Assembly: GCA_016714815.1 (NCBI GenBank)
Contig: JADKBZ010000009.1
Coordinates: forward strand, 1-64,000
Reading direction: 5' to 3'
Length of the DNA: 64,000 bases
DNA from: Holophagales bacterium
GTDB taxonomy: Bacteria > Acidobacteriota > Thermoanaerobaculia > UBA5066
The position numbers and the translations under genes were made by a program. The notes beneath the pieces were generated by a model that saw only the letters and a program-made list of their open reading frames with translations, was not told the origin of the DNA and made no database searches. This document shows positions 16,352 to 24,597 of the stretch, piece after piece. The first letter of the stretch is position 1. Each line of letters begins with the position of its first letter.

Positions 16352-17722
16352 ATGACCGAACGGGGGCGCTTCCTGCTCGACGAGACCCGGATACCAAAGG
16401 CCTGGTACAACGTGAACGCCGACCTGCCGACGCCGCCGACGCCCGTCCTCCACCCGGGGACGATGGAGCCGGTGACGCCCGAGTTCCTCTCGGTTCTCTT
16501 CCCGATGAACATCGTCATGCAGGAAGTGACCCAGGAGCGCTGGGTCGAAGTCCCCGAGCCGGTCCGCGACATCTACCGGCTCTGGCGGCCGACGCCGATG
16601 ATCCGCGCCCTCCGGCTCGAGAAGGCGCTCGACACGCCGGCGCACATCTACTTCAAGAACGAGAGCGTCAGCCCCGTCGGCTCGCACAAGGCCAACACCG
16701 CCGTGCCGCAGGCCTTCTACAACAAGGAGGCGGGGACGAAGGCGCTGACGACCGAGACGGGCGCCGGGCAGTGGGGGACGGCGCTGGCGATGGCGTGCAA
16801 CTTCTTCGACCTCGACCTCGAGGTCTTCATGGTGCGCGTCTCGTACCACCAGAAGCCGTACCGCCGGATCATCATGGAGAACTACGGGGCTCACGTCTTC
16901 GCGAGCCCGTCGGACCGGACGCACTTCGGAAGGAAGATGCTCGAGGAGGACGAGGATTCCCCGGGCTCCCTCGGCATCGCCATCTCGGAAGCCGTGGAAA
17001 CGGCCGCGACGAGCGGCGGCACGAAGAAGTACAGCCTCGGGTCGGTGCTGGGACACGTGATGATGCACCAGACGGTCATCGGCCTCGAGGCGCTGGAGCA
17101 GATGGAGATGGCGGGCGAGTACCCCGACGTCGTCATCGGCTGCGCGGGGGGCGGGTCGAACTTCGCCGGCTTCGCGTTCCCGTTCGTCCACCGCAACCTG
17201 ACCGAGGGGAAGAAGACGCGCATCGTCGCGGTGGAGCCCGCCTCGTGCCCCACGCTGACGAAGGGGCGCTACACCTTCGACTACGGCGACGCCGCCGCGA
17301 TGGCGCCGATCGTCAAGATGTACACGCTGGGGCACACCTTCATGCCGCCCGGAATCCACGCGGGGGGCCTGCGCTACCACGGCATGGCGCCGACGGTGAG
17401 CGCGCTCGTGGCGTGCGGGCAGATCGAGGCCCGCACGGCGCGGCAGCTGGAGACGTTCGAGGCGGCGGTGAGGTTCTCGCGCGCCGAGGGGATCATCCCG
17501 GCGCCCGAGTCGGCCCACGCCATCCGCGCGGCGATCGACGAGGCGCTGAAGTGCCGCGAGACGGGCGAGAAGAAGGTCATCGCCTTCAACCTCTCCGGCC
17601 ACGGCCACTTCGACATGACCGCCTACCAGAGCTACCACCACGGCCTCCTCGAGGACTTCGAGTACCCCGACCACGCCGTGGAAGAGGCGATGACCCACCT
17701 GCCGGACGTGAAGGAAGGGTAG
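16352..17722 (+). CDS. trpB: TrpB2-type tryptophan synthase beta chain
   Basis: 456 residues, the longer TrpB2 form. PLP-binding lysine K113 lies in GSHKANTA, the TrpB2 variant of the usual HKIN; the glycine-rich phosphate loop is CAGGGSNFAGF. The region E-T-G-A-G-Q-W-G is the catalytic glutamate motif. It would condense indole with serine to tryptophan. TrpB2 enzymes often lack a cognate TrpA and work alone or as indole salvage enzymes; no trpA or other trp gene is nearby. The start follows GGAGGAG (spacing 5). It is a single gene followed by a palindromic repeat that could end transcription. Confidence 0.93.
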   Translation: MTERGRFLLDETRIPKAWYNVNADLPTPPTPVLHPGTMEPVTPEFLSVLFPMNIVMQEVTQERWVEVPEPVRDIYRLWRPTPMIRALRLEKALDTPAHIYFKNESVSPVGSHKANTAVPQAFYNKEAGTKALTTETGAGQWGTALAMACNFFDLDLEVFMVRVSYHQKPYRRIIMENYGAHVFASPSDRTHFGRKMLEEDEDSPGSLGIAISEAVETAATSGGTKKYSLGSVLGHVMMHQTVIGLEALEQMEMAGEYPDVVIGCAGGGSNFAGFAFPFVHRNLTEGKKTRIVAVEPASCPTLTKGRYTFDYGDAAAMAPIVKMYTLGHTFMPPGIHAGGLRYHGMAPTVSALVACGQIEARTARQLETFEAAVRFSRAEGIIPAPESAHAIRAAIDEALKCRETGEKKVIAFNLSGHGHFDMTAYQSYHHGLLEDFEYPDHAVEEAMTHLPDVKEG

Positions 17723-17737
17723 GACCCCCGGAGAACG

Positions 17738-17794
17738 GTGCCAGGCGTGCAACCGTGTATTGTTGAAAACAATACACGGTTGCACGCCTGGCAC
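17738..17794. repeat. Palindromic repeat copy 1 (27-base arms, 3-base loop)
   Basis: A perfect inverted repeat: 27-base arms (17738-17764 and 17768-17794) around GAA. It starts GTGCCAGGCGTG and ends CACGCCTGGCAC. It lies between the convergent trpB and VIT/vWA genes, 15 bases after the former and 11 after the latter, where the hairpin could act as a bidirectional terminator. Copies at 20705-20761 and 32694-32749 share the outer 12 bases and a CGTGTATT core; the positions between them vary with matched changes in both arms. Confidence 0.95.
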
Positions 17795-17805
17795 GAATCC
17801 CGGGG

Positions 17806-20199
17806 CTAGCGGGCGATCTCCGCTTCCGCCATCGCGAGCCAGCCCGCGGGGGAGGGCGCGGCGGCTCCGCTGGCGTCGAGCCAGGTGCGGGCTTTGCGGG
17901 CGAGGAGGGTCCACTCGTCCTTTTCGGCGGGGGCGTTCTTTGCGAGCCAGGCGAGGGCGAGGGCGGTGGCCCAGGCGCGGCGCGCGGGTTCACCCTTCGA
18001 GGAAGCGAGAGTCTTCTCGAGGTCGGGGAGCTTCTTCCCGAGGGCGGCGGCGAGCTCTTCCGTCAGCTCCCACGAGCCGTCGGCCTTCTGGAGGGCGACG
18101 AGGAGGTCGAGGGGGCGGAGGGACGAGGGGGCGGGGGTGGGTTCGGGAACGGGAGCCGCGTCCCGCGCGATTCGCCTGAGGGCGTCGGGGAAGGAGGCGA
18201 TGAACGATTTCTTCGGAGGGGCGCCCTTCTTCAGCTTCGGGGCGGACCTCTCCTCCATCTCCATCGAGAAGTCCTCTCTCGCCGTCAACGCCCTCCCCGA
18301 GTATTGCGGGGCGGAAGGGGACGGCGCGGCGGGCGGCGCCATGGAGTAGCAGACGCCCGAGTCCGCCAGCATCTCCGCCTCGGCCACCCCGCCCCACCCG
18401 CGCGTCAGCGCGATCGGGACCTTCCTGAGGACCATCTCCCCGTGGACGGGCACCTCGCGCTCCTCGACGGCGACGTACGACGTCTCGCGCGAGGCGAGGC
18501 CGTACGTCACGCCGAGGCGGACGATCTCCTCCTTCACGGTGTCGCGGGTCACGCGCCCCTGGAGGGAGCCGCGCCGCGTGTGGAGCGGGCTCGCCCCCTC
18601 CTCGAGGTCGCGGATCAGCGTCCGCGCGGCGAGCGTTGCGAGGAGCTTTCCTTCCGGCGCGCCGGCCGTCTCGAGCCGGAGCCCGACGGCGAGGTCGCCG
18701 CCGGGGCCCTTGCCGCGGAGGACGACGTCGCAGGCGGCGTCGCCCTCGAGGAAGCCGTAGACGACGAGGCGGCCGCCGTCGAAGACGGGAGGGACGGCGT
18801 GCGGCGCCTGCATCACCTTCGCGCCGCCCCAGTCGACGCGGACGTCGCCGAGCGCCGGGGCGAGAGCCCGGGCGAGCTGGCGCATCACCTTTCCCTCGAC
18901 CCGCTCGCCGGGCGCGATCAGCTCCGCCTCGCCGCCCCCGGCGCGCGCCATCCCCTTGACGAGGTGGAGGCTCGCGCCGGCGCCGATGCCGAAGGTGAAG
19001 ACCCGCGTCGTGCCGGCGTTGGCCCTCACGAGGGCGAGGACCGCCTCGGTGTTGGAGACCTCGCCGTCGGTCAGGACGAAGAGCTGCCGCGGCATTCCTT
19101 CGACGAGAGGCGCCTCGAGGATCGCCCTCAGCGGCGAGAGGATCTCCGTCCCTCCCAGGTCGGCCTTCAGCTCGCTCACGTGCCGGCTCGCCTCGGCGAG
19201 GCTCGCCTCGTCATAGGGGCGGCTCCCGGGGAAGAGCGTCTCGTGGTGGTTCCCGAAGCCGACGACGTTGAAGAGGAGGCCCGGCGCGAGGCTGCGAAGG
19301 CAGAGCTGGAGGGCGTTCCTCGCCTCGGCGATCGACGTTCCCTCCATCGACCCGGAGCGGTCGACGAGGAAGACGACCTCGCCCTTCGGGCTCCCGGCGA
19401 GCGCCCCGTCGGCGCCGCCGAAGTGGGGCACGAACGTCAGCATCGCCACGCGGGTGCCGTCGGGCGCGCGTTCCACGAGGACGTTCGCGGGGCGGGCCTC
19501 GGCGAGGCGGACGGTGAGGACGAAGTCGCGATCGAGGGCGGTCTCCCGGGTCGCCAGCGTCACGGTCCCGCGCGCGCCGTCGAGGTCGATCGAGACGGGG
19601 TGCGAGGGGGATTCGACGCCGCGAATCGCCGACGGCATGTCGAGGGAGACGCGGAGCGAGAGGCCGTAGGGGACCTGGAACGCCCGGGGCGGGTTGAGCG
19701 CCTCCTCGGGGGTCCGGCCGACGCCGCGCCGGTCCTCGGCGGGGGCGTAGCGCGGGGAGACGGTCGTCGGGAGGACGAAGCGGAGGGCGTCCCCCTCGGC
19801 TGCGAGCTCGGAGACGGTCGTGATCTTCACGACGACCTCCTTGCCGGGAGGGAGGTTCCCGACGCTCACGGTGAAGACGTCGGGCTTCTCCTCGTCGAGG
19901 AGGAAGGCGCCGTTCCCGGCCGCGATCGCCTCGTCGTAGGCCTCGAAGGCCTTCTCCTTCTCCATCACCGTGCCGGCGACGACCCTGCCGTCGACGAGCG
20001 CCTCGAAGGCGCAGACGGCGGCCCCCTCGTCGAGCGGGAAAACGTAGGTCGCCTCGATCGGAGTCGTCTCGGTGTTCCGGAAGCGCTGGGAGAGGGTGAC
20101 GCGGGCGGCGAATCCGCGCAGCTCGGCCTCGACCGAGACGCCCTCGAGCGGAACCGGAACGCCTCGCACCAGGAGACCGCAAACGGGGGGAGCTGTCAT
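17806..20199 (-). CDS. VIT and vWA domain protein
   Basis: 797 residues from the ATG at 20199, chosen because it overlaps the MerR stop by 4 bases (ATGA). Residues 1-130 are a VIT domain (VEAELRGFAARVTLSQRFRN, then IEATYVFPLDEGAAVCAFEA). A vWA domain follows at about 280-450 with an intact MIDAS motif, FLVDRSGSMEG, and a T-D-G-E-V metal-site loop. A beta-rich region and a proline-rich linker lead to a small C-terminal alpha-helical domain (LLVALQKADGSW) as in inter-alpha-trypsin-inhibitor-like bacterial proteins. No signal peptide is seen, so cytoplasmic. The function of bacterial VIT/vWA proteins is mostly unknown; metal-dependent protein binding is likely. Coupled to MerR and flanked by two palindromic repeats. 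Confidence 0.9.
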   Translation of the reverse strand: MTAPPVCGLLVRGVPVPLEGVSVEAELRGFAARVTLSQRFRNTETTPIEATYVFPLDEGAAVCAFEALVDGRVVAGTVMEKEKAFEAYDEAIAAGNGAFLLDEEKPDVFTVSVGNLPPGKEVVVKITTVSELAAEGDALRFVLPTTVSPRYAPAEDRRGVGRTPEEALNPPRAFQVPYGLSLRVSLDMPSAIRGVESPSHPVSIDLDGARGTVTLATRETALDRDFVLTVRLAEARPANVLVERAPDGTRVAMLTFVPHFGGADGALAGSPKGEVVFLVDRSGSMEGTSIAEARNALQLCLRSLAPGLLFNVVGFGNHHETLFPGSRPYDEASLAEASRHVSELKADLGGTEILSPLRAILEAPLVEGMPRQLFVLTDGEVSNTEAVLALVRANAGTTRVFTFGIGAGASLHLVKGMARAGGGEAELIAPGERVEGKVMRQLARALAPALGDVRVDWGGAKVMQAPHAVPPVFDGGRLVVYGFLEGDAACDVVLRGKGPGGDLAVGLRLETAGAPEGKLLATLAARTLIRDLEEGASPLHTRRGSLQGRVTRDTVKEEIVRLGVTYGLASRETSYVAVEEREVPVHGEMVLRKVPIALTRGWGGVAEAEMLADSGVCYSMAPPAAPSPSAPQYSGRALTAREDFSMEMEERSAPKLKKGAPPKKSFIASFPDALRRIARDAAPVPEPTPAPSSLRPLDLLVALQKADGSWELTEELAAALGKKLPDLEKTLASSKGEPARRAWATALALAWLAKNAPAEKDEWTLLARKARTWLDASGAAAPSPAGWLAMAEAEIAR

Positions 20200-20600
20200 T
20201 TCTCTTCGTCCTTTCGGAAGCGCTCGTCGCACCACGCGGCCAGCTCGGCCAGGGCGCCCGGGGGCGGCAGCTTCCGGCCGCCCGACACCGTCAGCTCGAG
20301 GCCGTCGGCCAGCACGATGCGGGTCACGACCTCCCTTCGAACCTGCGGAGGCGGCACCGACGCCGCCCGCCGCGGACCTCCCGCGAGCGCCCCGCGGATC
20401 GCCTCGAGGCTCTCCCCGCGCTCCTGCATCGCCTTCACCTGGAGGAGCCGGTCGAGGTGCTCGGATCCGTAGTGCCGGCCCCGCCCGACGCCGCGCGGGG
20501 CCGGAAGGAGCCCTTCCTGGACGTAGTAGCGGACCGTCCGCCGGGTGACGCCCCCCAGATCGGCAAGCTCCTCGATTCCGTATTCCCGCGTGTCGCTCAC
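20196..20600 (-). CDS. MerR-family transcriptional regulator
   Basis: 134 residues from GTG at 20600. The N-terminal winged helix reads YGIEELADLGGVTRRTVRYY, then VQEGLLPAPRG and GRHYGSEHLDRLLQVKAM, a textbook MerR DNA-binding domain. The effector region is short and ends in a helix (LAELAAWCDERFRKDEEK); there is no clear metal-binding cysteine set. It overlaps the VIT/vWA start by 4 bases. Its promoter (20605-20635) has the 19-base spacer and central palindrome expected for MerR autoregulation, with the start codon at the predicted transcript start. So it probably controls itself and the VIT/vWA gene. The inducer is unknown. Confidence 0.92.
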   Translation of the reverse strand: MSDTREYGIEELADLGGVTRRTVRYYVQEGLLPAPRGVGRGRHYGSEHLDRLLQVKAMQERGESLEAIRGALAGGPRRAASVPPPQVRREVVTRIVLADGLELTVSGGRKLPPPGALAELAAWCDERFRKDEEK

Positions 20601-20604
20601 GGGA

Positions 20605-20635
20605 ATAATGTGACAGTCACTGTCGCTTTTGTCAA
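20605..20635 (-). promoter_or_regulatory. MerR-type promoter with 19-base spacer and central operator
   Basis: On the minus strand a consensus -35 TTGACA (20630-20635) and a -10 CATTAT (20605-20610) are 19 bases apart, the over-long spacing typical of MerR-controlled promoters. The perfect palindrome GACAGT-G-ACTGTC (20612-20624) sits inside the spacer. The -10 ends 4 bases before the MerR GTG, so the message should be leaderless. Geometry is seen directly; regulation is inferred. Confidence 0.75.
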
Positions 20636-20704
20636 GTGTCGCATTTATCCGAGGGCGCGGGCGCGGCACCCCGGTGCCCCGGAGCAGGGGGCCCCCGGAG
20701 CAGT

Positions 20705-20761
20705 GTGCCAGGCGTGCATTCGTGTATTGTTGAAAACAATACACGAATGCACGCCTGGCAC
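20705..20761. repeat. Palindromic repeat copy 2 (27-base arms, 3-base loop)
   Basis: Perfect 27-base arms (20705-20731 and 20735-20761) around GAA. The left arm differs from copy 1 at three positions after GTGCA (TTC instead of ACC) and the right arm carries the exact compensating bases. It lies between the divergent MerR promoter and the GGDEF-EAL promoter. Copies 1 and 2 bracket the 2.8-kb MerR-VIT/vWA operon. Confidence 0.95.
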
Positions 20762-20799
20762 GGCAACCGACGCGGTCCTGCTCCTGGCGGGAGCATTGG

Positions 20800-20805
20800 T
20801 ATGAT
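20800..20805 (+). promoter_or_regulatory. Extended -10 promoter of the GGDEF-EAL gene
   Basis: TATGAT preceded by TGG gives an extended -10 (TGnTATGAT) 78 bases before the ATG at 20884. No good -35 is visible at 17 bases, as expected for an extended -10. Moderate support only. Confidence 0.45.
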
Positions 20806-20883
20806 CGGTGTCGAAAACGGGAGAACGGGCCGGGCGAGCGCGGCTGCGGGGGCGCCGCGGGCGCCGGGGAACGGGGGAGCTCG

Positions 20884-22821
20884 ATGGACGGGCGCGCCAG
20901 TGACGACCCCGGGGAGTGCGAGGAGGCCGCCGAGGGCGGACCCGGCGGAGGCGCGCCGACCCGGGCGTTCCTGAACGAGCTCCTGGCGGCGAAGGCCGAG
21001 CTGGAGGCGCGCAACGAGGCGCTTCAGCTCGTGAACGACCTCAGCCAGCGGTTCCAGAAGCGGCTCGCCGTCGAAGCCATCGCCGCCGAAACCGTCGACG
21101 TCCTGGCCCGGCACAGCCAGGCCCCCCTCGTCGCCTTCTACCTGCTCGAGGGGGAGAAGGGGCCGCTCCGGATGGTGACCGGGCGGGGCTTCACCGAGCG
21201 GGAGATGAGCCTCGGCGCCCTCCTGCCTCTCGAGGGGAGCGCGAGCGGGCTGGCCGTGCGGGAACGCCGGATCGTGACGATCCGGCGCGGCAACCTCGAC
21301 CGCCGCGACCTCCACCCGGTCGTGGGGGCGCTCTCGGAACGGGGTCTCTCCACCGGCTTCTGCATTCCCCTGACCCACGGGGAGAGGCCGCTCGGCACCG
21401 TGAACGTCATCTTCCCGACCGAACGCGAGATCAGCCCTCTGGAGATCGACACCTTCCACGGAATCGCCCGCGCCGTCTCCCTCGCGGTCGCCAACGCCCG
21501 GCTCGTCGCCGACCTCGAGCACCTCGCGTTCCACGACCTTCCCACCGGTCTCCCGAACCGGGCCGGCTTCCACAGGCGCCTCCTCCGTCTCACGGCGGGA
21601 GGCGAATGGCCGGCCAGGGCCGGGCTCGTCGTCGTCAACCTCGACCGATTCCGCGAGATCAACGACACGCTCGGTCACACGGTGGGAGACGAGATCCTCG
21701 TCGAGGTCGTCGCCCGCCTCCAGGCGCGCGCCAGGGCTCGTCCGGCCGACGTCTTCCGGCTCGGCGGTGACGAGTTCGCCGTCGTCCTGCCGGGTGCGGA
21801 AAGCCTCGGCGAGGTCGCCGCCGAAGCGCGCCTCCTCCTCTCGGAGCTTTCGCAGCCGCTCCGGGTCGCGGGCATGGGGCTGGAGATCGGGGCGAGCGCC
21901 GGCGTCGCCCTCCTCCCGGAGCAGGGACGCGACAGTCACGAGCTGCTTCGCTGCGCGGACGTGGCGCTCCACGACGCCAAGAGAACGCCCGGGGGCGTGG
22001 CGGTCTACGCGCGGGAGCTGGACCAGCACACGCCGGAACGCCTCGCGCTCCTCTCCGAGCTCGGAAAGGGGATCCGCGACGGGGAGCTCGTCCTCCACTT
22101 CCAGCCGACGGTGGCCCTGCAGTACGGCTTCATAGAGGGGTTCGAGGCGCTCGTGAGGTGGCGGCACCCGCGGCTCGGCCTCCTGCTTTCGGGACGGTTC
22201 GTCCCCCTGGCGGAGGCGACCGACCTGATGCGGCCGCTGACGGGCTGGGTCGTGAAGGAGGCCCTCCGCCAGCTGGCCGTCTGGAATCGCGAGTTCCCGC
22301 GGCTCACCATGGCGATCAACCTCTCCATGCGCAACATCCTCGACCGGAGCTTTCCGGACATGCTCGAGGAGATCGTCCGGGAGGCGGGCGTGAACCCCGC
22401 GCTCCTGGAGTACGAGTTGACCGAGACGGCGATCATGGCCGACCCCGAGACGGCGTTCACCTCCCTCGCGCGGATCACGGCGTCGGGGTCGCGCCTGGCC
22501 ATCGACGACTTCGGCACCGGCTACTCCTCCCTCTCCTACCTCAAGCGGCTTCCGGTGGACGTCCTGAAGATCGACCAGTCGTTCATCGCCGACATGGCGA
22601 CGGGGCCGAGGAGCCTCGCCATCGTCCGCTCCACGGTGCAGCTCGCCCACAGCCTCGAGCTCGGCGTCGTGGCGGAGGGGGTCGAGAACCGGGAGAGCGC
22701 GCGCACGCTCCGGGCGATGGGGTGCGACCTCGCGCAGGGGTACTACTTCGCCCGGCCCGCGCCGGCGGAGGAAGCCGCGCACCACCTCGCCCGGGGAGGC
22801 TGGCTCGACGTGCCGGTGTAG
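20884..22821 (+). CDS. GAF-GGDEF-EAL cyclic-di-GMP turnover protein
   Basis: 645 residues, soluble. After a low-complexity N-terminus and a short coiled coil, a GAF domain spans about 55-215. The GGDEF domain (220-385) keeps the active motif GGDEF at 294-298 and a product-inhibition I-site R-P-A-D at 286-289. The EAL domain (about 400-640) keeps E-A-L at 421-423, INLSMRN, ELTETA, AIDDFGTGYSS, DVLKIDQ and AEGVE, so all metal and base residues are present. Both synthesis and breakdown of c-di-GMP look possible; which dominates probably depends on the GAF ligand. The ATG follows GGGGGAG. Single gene. Confidence 0.93.
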   Translation: MDGRASDDPGECEEAAEGGPGGGAPTRAFLNELLAAKAELEARNEALQLVNDLSQRFQKRLAVEAIAAETVDVLARHSQAPLVAFYLLEGEKGPLRMVTGRGFTEREMSLGALLPLEGSASGLAVRERRIVTIRRGNLDRRDLHPVVGALSERGLSTGFCIPLTHGERPLGTVNVIFPTEREISPLEIDTFHGIARAVSLAVANARLVADLEHLAFHDLPTGLPNRAGFHRRLLRLTAGGEWPARAGLVVVNLDRFREINDTLGHTVGDEILVEVVARLQARARARPADVFRLGGDEFAVVLPGAESLGEVAAEARLLLSELSQPLRVAGMGLEIGASAGVALLPEQGRDSHELLRCADVALHDAKRTPGGVAVYARELDQHTPERLALLSELGKGIRDGELVLHFQPTVALQYGFIEGFEALVRWRHPRLGLLLSGRFVPLAEATDLMRPLTGWVVKEALRQLAVWNREFPRLTMAINLSMRNILDRSFPDMLEEIVREAGVNPALLEYELTETAIMADPETAFTSLARITASGSRLAIDDFGTGYSSLSYLKRLPVDVLKIDQSFIADMATGPRSLAIVRSTVQLAHSLELGVVAEGVENRESARTLRAMGCDLAQGYYFARPAPAEEAAHHLARGGWLDVPV

Positions 22822-22852
22822 CGGGCCCGCCGCGCGCGGCGCGCCCTGCCGG

Positions 22853-23020
22853 TCAGTGCTTGCGGACCATCCTCAGGATCTTCACGTTGATGACGACGAA
22901 CCGCAGCAGCTGCCAGAAGAGGTTCGTCCGCATCTTCTTCGTGAACTCGGTCGGGACCGGCGGGTAGTAGGTCTGACCGAAAGGGGTCCGGGTCTCGACG
23001 GGGCTCTTCGTCTCGTTCAT
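22853..23020 (-). CDS. 55-residue membrane-associated companion of Sqr
   Basis: Small gene whose ATG overlaps the Sqr stop by 4 bases (ATGA). It begins MNETKSPVETRTPFGQTYYP and ends with a single hydrophobic, amphipathic stretch (NLFWQLLRFVVINVKILRMV) and a basic tail RKH. The layout is a soluble N-terminus and one C-terminal membrane or monolayer helix with positive charges at the edge. The overlap, plausible codon use and defined protein pattern support expression. A role in anchoring the oxidoreductase to the membrane or to quinone is inference; I know no named family. Confidence 0.65.
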   Translation of the reverse strand: MNETKSPVETRTPFGQTYYPPVPTEFTKKMRTNLFWQLLRFVVINVKILRMVRKH

Positions 23021-24474
23021 TCCGGCACCATCGCCCAGAGGGGGTTCGCCTTCGCCTTGTAGATGAATCCGAAGTGGAGGAGGTGCTTGATCCAGTGCCC
23101 GGCGAGGCCGATCTCCCCGAAGGTCCAGCCGAGGTCCCGTCCCGTGTCCGGGTACTTCCGGAAGTCGGGGACGATCGGGAACAGGGTCATCGAGACGGCC
23201 GTTCCCCTGAAGAGGCCGGCGCCGGCCGACGCGATGCAGGCGGCTCCCATGTGGGCGAGCGAGGCGTGGCGCGTCGGAGCCGTGGCCTTCCCGTTGATCA
23301 TGTCGACGATGTTGAACGCGACCTCCCGGGCCATGACGCCGGTGGGCATTCCGGTCCGCGGGGGAGTCGGGAAGATGGGGGTTCCCTTCGGGCTCGTCAT
23401 CGGCTTGGAGATGGCATGCGGCGGCGCGAAGGCGATGCCGACGGCGAAGACGTTCGGGTACTTCGGGGACTGGTAGGTCCGTGGCCAGTCCTCGGGGCTC
23501 CACTCCTCGTAGGGCTTCTTCGCGTAGTCGCCGTCGACGAGCATGAAGCCGCTCGGGGCGAAGACCGACGCGGTCACGTCGGCGCCCGAGCGGTCGAACG
23601 CCTTCAGGCCGACGCCGGAGAACGGCGGCAGGAGCATGCCGAAGTCGAACTTCAGCGACCGCTCGTCGCCGTCGAGGGTCTCGTACGACACCTCTCCGGG
23701 CGCGACCTCCTTCACCCCGGCGCGGGTGATCCACTCGATGCCGCGTTCGGTGTAGAGCGACTCGGTGAACACGCGGCTGTGGGTGACGTAGCCGCCGCGC
23801 CGGATGAACATGCCGCCCATCCCGAAGTCGCCCAGCTCGTGCTCGTTGGAGAGCCAGACGACCCGGGCCTTGTCGCGGACGCCGCGGCGCCTGAGCTCGA
23901 ACTCGACGTTGAAGATGTACTCGAAGGCGGCCCCCTGGCAGGTGCAGTTGCCGTGGCCGGTGCCGACGAGGAGCGTCTGCTTCTCTCCCGCCTTCATCCG
24001 CGCGACGGTCTCGTCGAAGGCCTTCGACGCGTGCGCGGCGTGGTCGAAGGTGCAGACGGAGACGGTGTTCTTCGACGGCCCGAGGCCCGGCGTGGCGTCG
24101 AAGTTGAGCTTCGGGCCGGTGGCGTTGATCAGCCAGTCGTACGGAACCCGCTCCTCCTGGCCCGTCTTCCCGGGCTCGGTGAGCTCGACCTTCACGTACG
24201 GCCTGCCGGCATCGCCGTCCCCCTCCGGGTGAACGCTCACGGCCCGGCCCTGCACGAAGGTGATTCCGGTCTTCTCGTACACGGGCCGGAGCGGGAAGGT
24301 GACCTGCTCGGGCGTCATCACCCCCACGCCGACCCAGATGTTGGAGGGGATCCAGTTCCACCTGCTGTTCGGCGAGACGACGACGACCTCGTGGTCGCGG
24401 CCGAGCCTGCGCCGCGCGTGCAGGGCCGCCGTCTGCCCCGCGATTCCGGCTCCGAGGATGACGAGTCTGGCCAT
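23017..24474 (-). CDS. sqr: Sulfide:quinone oxidoreductase-like flavoprotein
   Basis: 485 residues. N-terminal FAD-binding Rossmann motif VILGAGIAGQTAALHARRRL; second dinucleotide-type segment LLVGTGHGNCTCQGAAFEYI near residues 170-185, including two cysteines separated by one residue that would act in sulfide or persulfide chemistry; C-terminal flavin motif PNVFAVGIAFAPPH. The C-terminal region with GTAVSMTLFPIVPD and a tail HWIKHLLHFGFIYKAKANPL is amphipathic, as in membrane-bound SQRs. The enzyme would oxidise sulfide at the cytoplasmic or periplasmic membrane face and reduce quinone. SQR versus NDH-2-like function is not fully settled by eye. The start follows GGAGGGG. Cotranscribed with the 55-residue gene. 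Confidence 0.82.
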   Translation of the reverse strand: MARLVILGAGIAGQTAALHARRRLGRDHEVVVVSPNSRWNWIPSNIWVGVGVMTPEQVTFPLRPVYEKTGITFVQGRAVSVHPEGDGDAGRPYVKVELTEPGKTGQEERVPYDWLINATGPKLNFDATPGLGPSKNTVSVCTFDHAAHASKAFDETVARMKAGEKQTLLVGTGHGNCTCQGAAFEYIFNVEFELRRRGVRDKARVVWLSNEHELGDFGMGGMFIRRGGYVTHSRVFTESLYTERGIEWITRAGVKEVAPGEVSYETLDGDERSLKFDFGMLLPPFSGVGLKAFDRSGADVTASVFAPSGFMLVDGDYAKKPYEEWSPEDWPRTYQSPKYPNVFAVGIAFAPPHAISKPMTSPKGTPIFPTPPRTGMPTGVMAREVAFNIVDMINGKATAPTRHASLAHMGAACIASAGAGLFRGTAVSMTLFPIVPDFRKYPDTGRDLGWTFGEIGLAGHWIKHLLHFGFIYKAKANPLWAMVPE

Positions 24475-24597
24475 GAGATGTCCCCTCCGCCGGCCGAGGA
24501 TATCTCCGCCGGGCCCGCCCGTGCGCTCATTTCGAAGCGCAACGATATGGACGACGAACGGCCCCGCGGTAACGCCGCCGCCCGGTTCCCTTCTTAC

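Noticed and set aside
17738..17794. The palindrome as a simple Rho-independent terminator
   Set aside because: No U-run follows on either strand, two other copies lie in a promoter region and inside a gene, and compensatory changes point to a dispersed family. A secondary terminator effect here remains possible.
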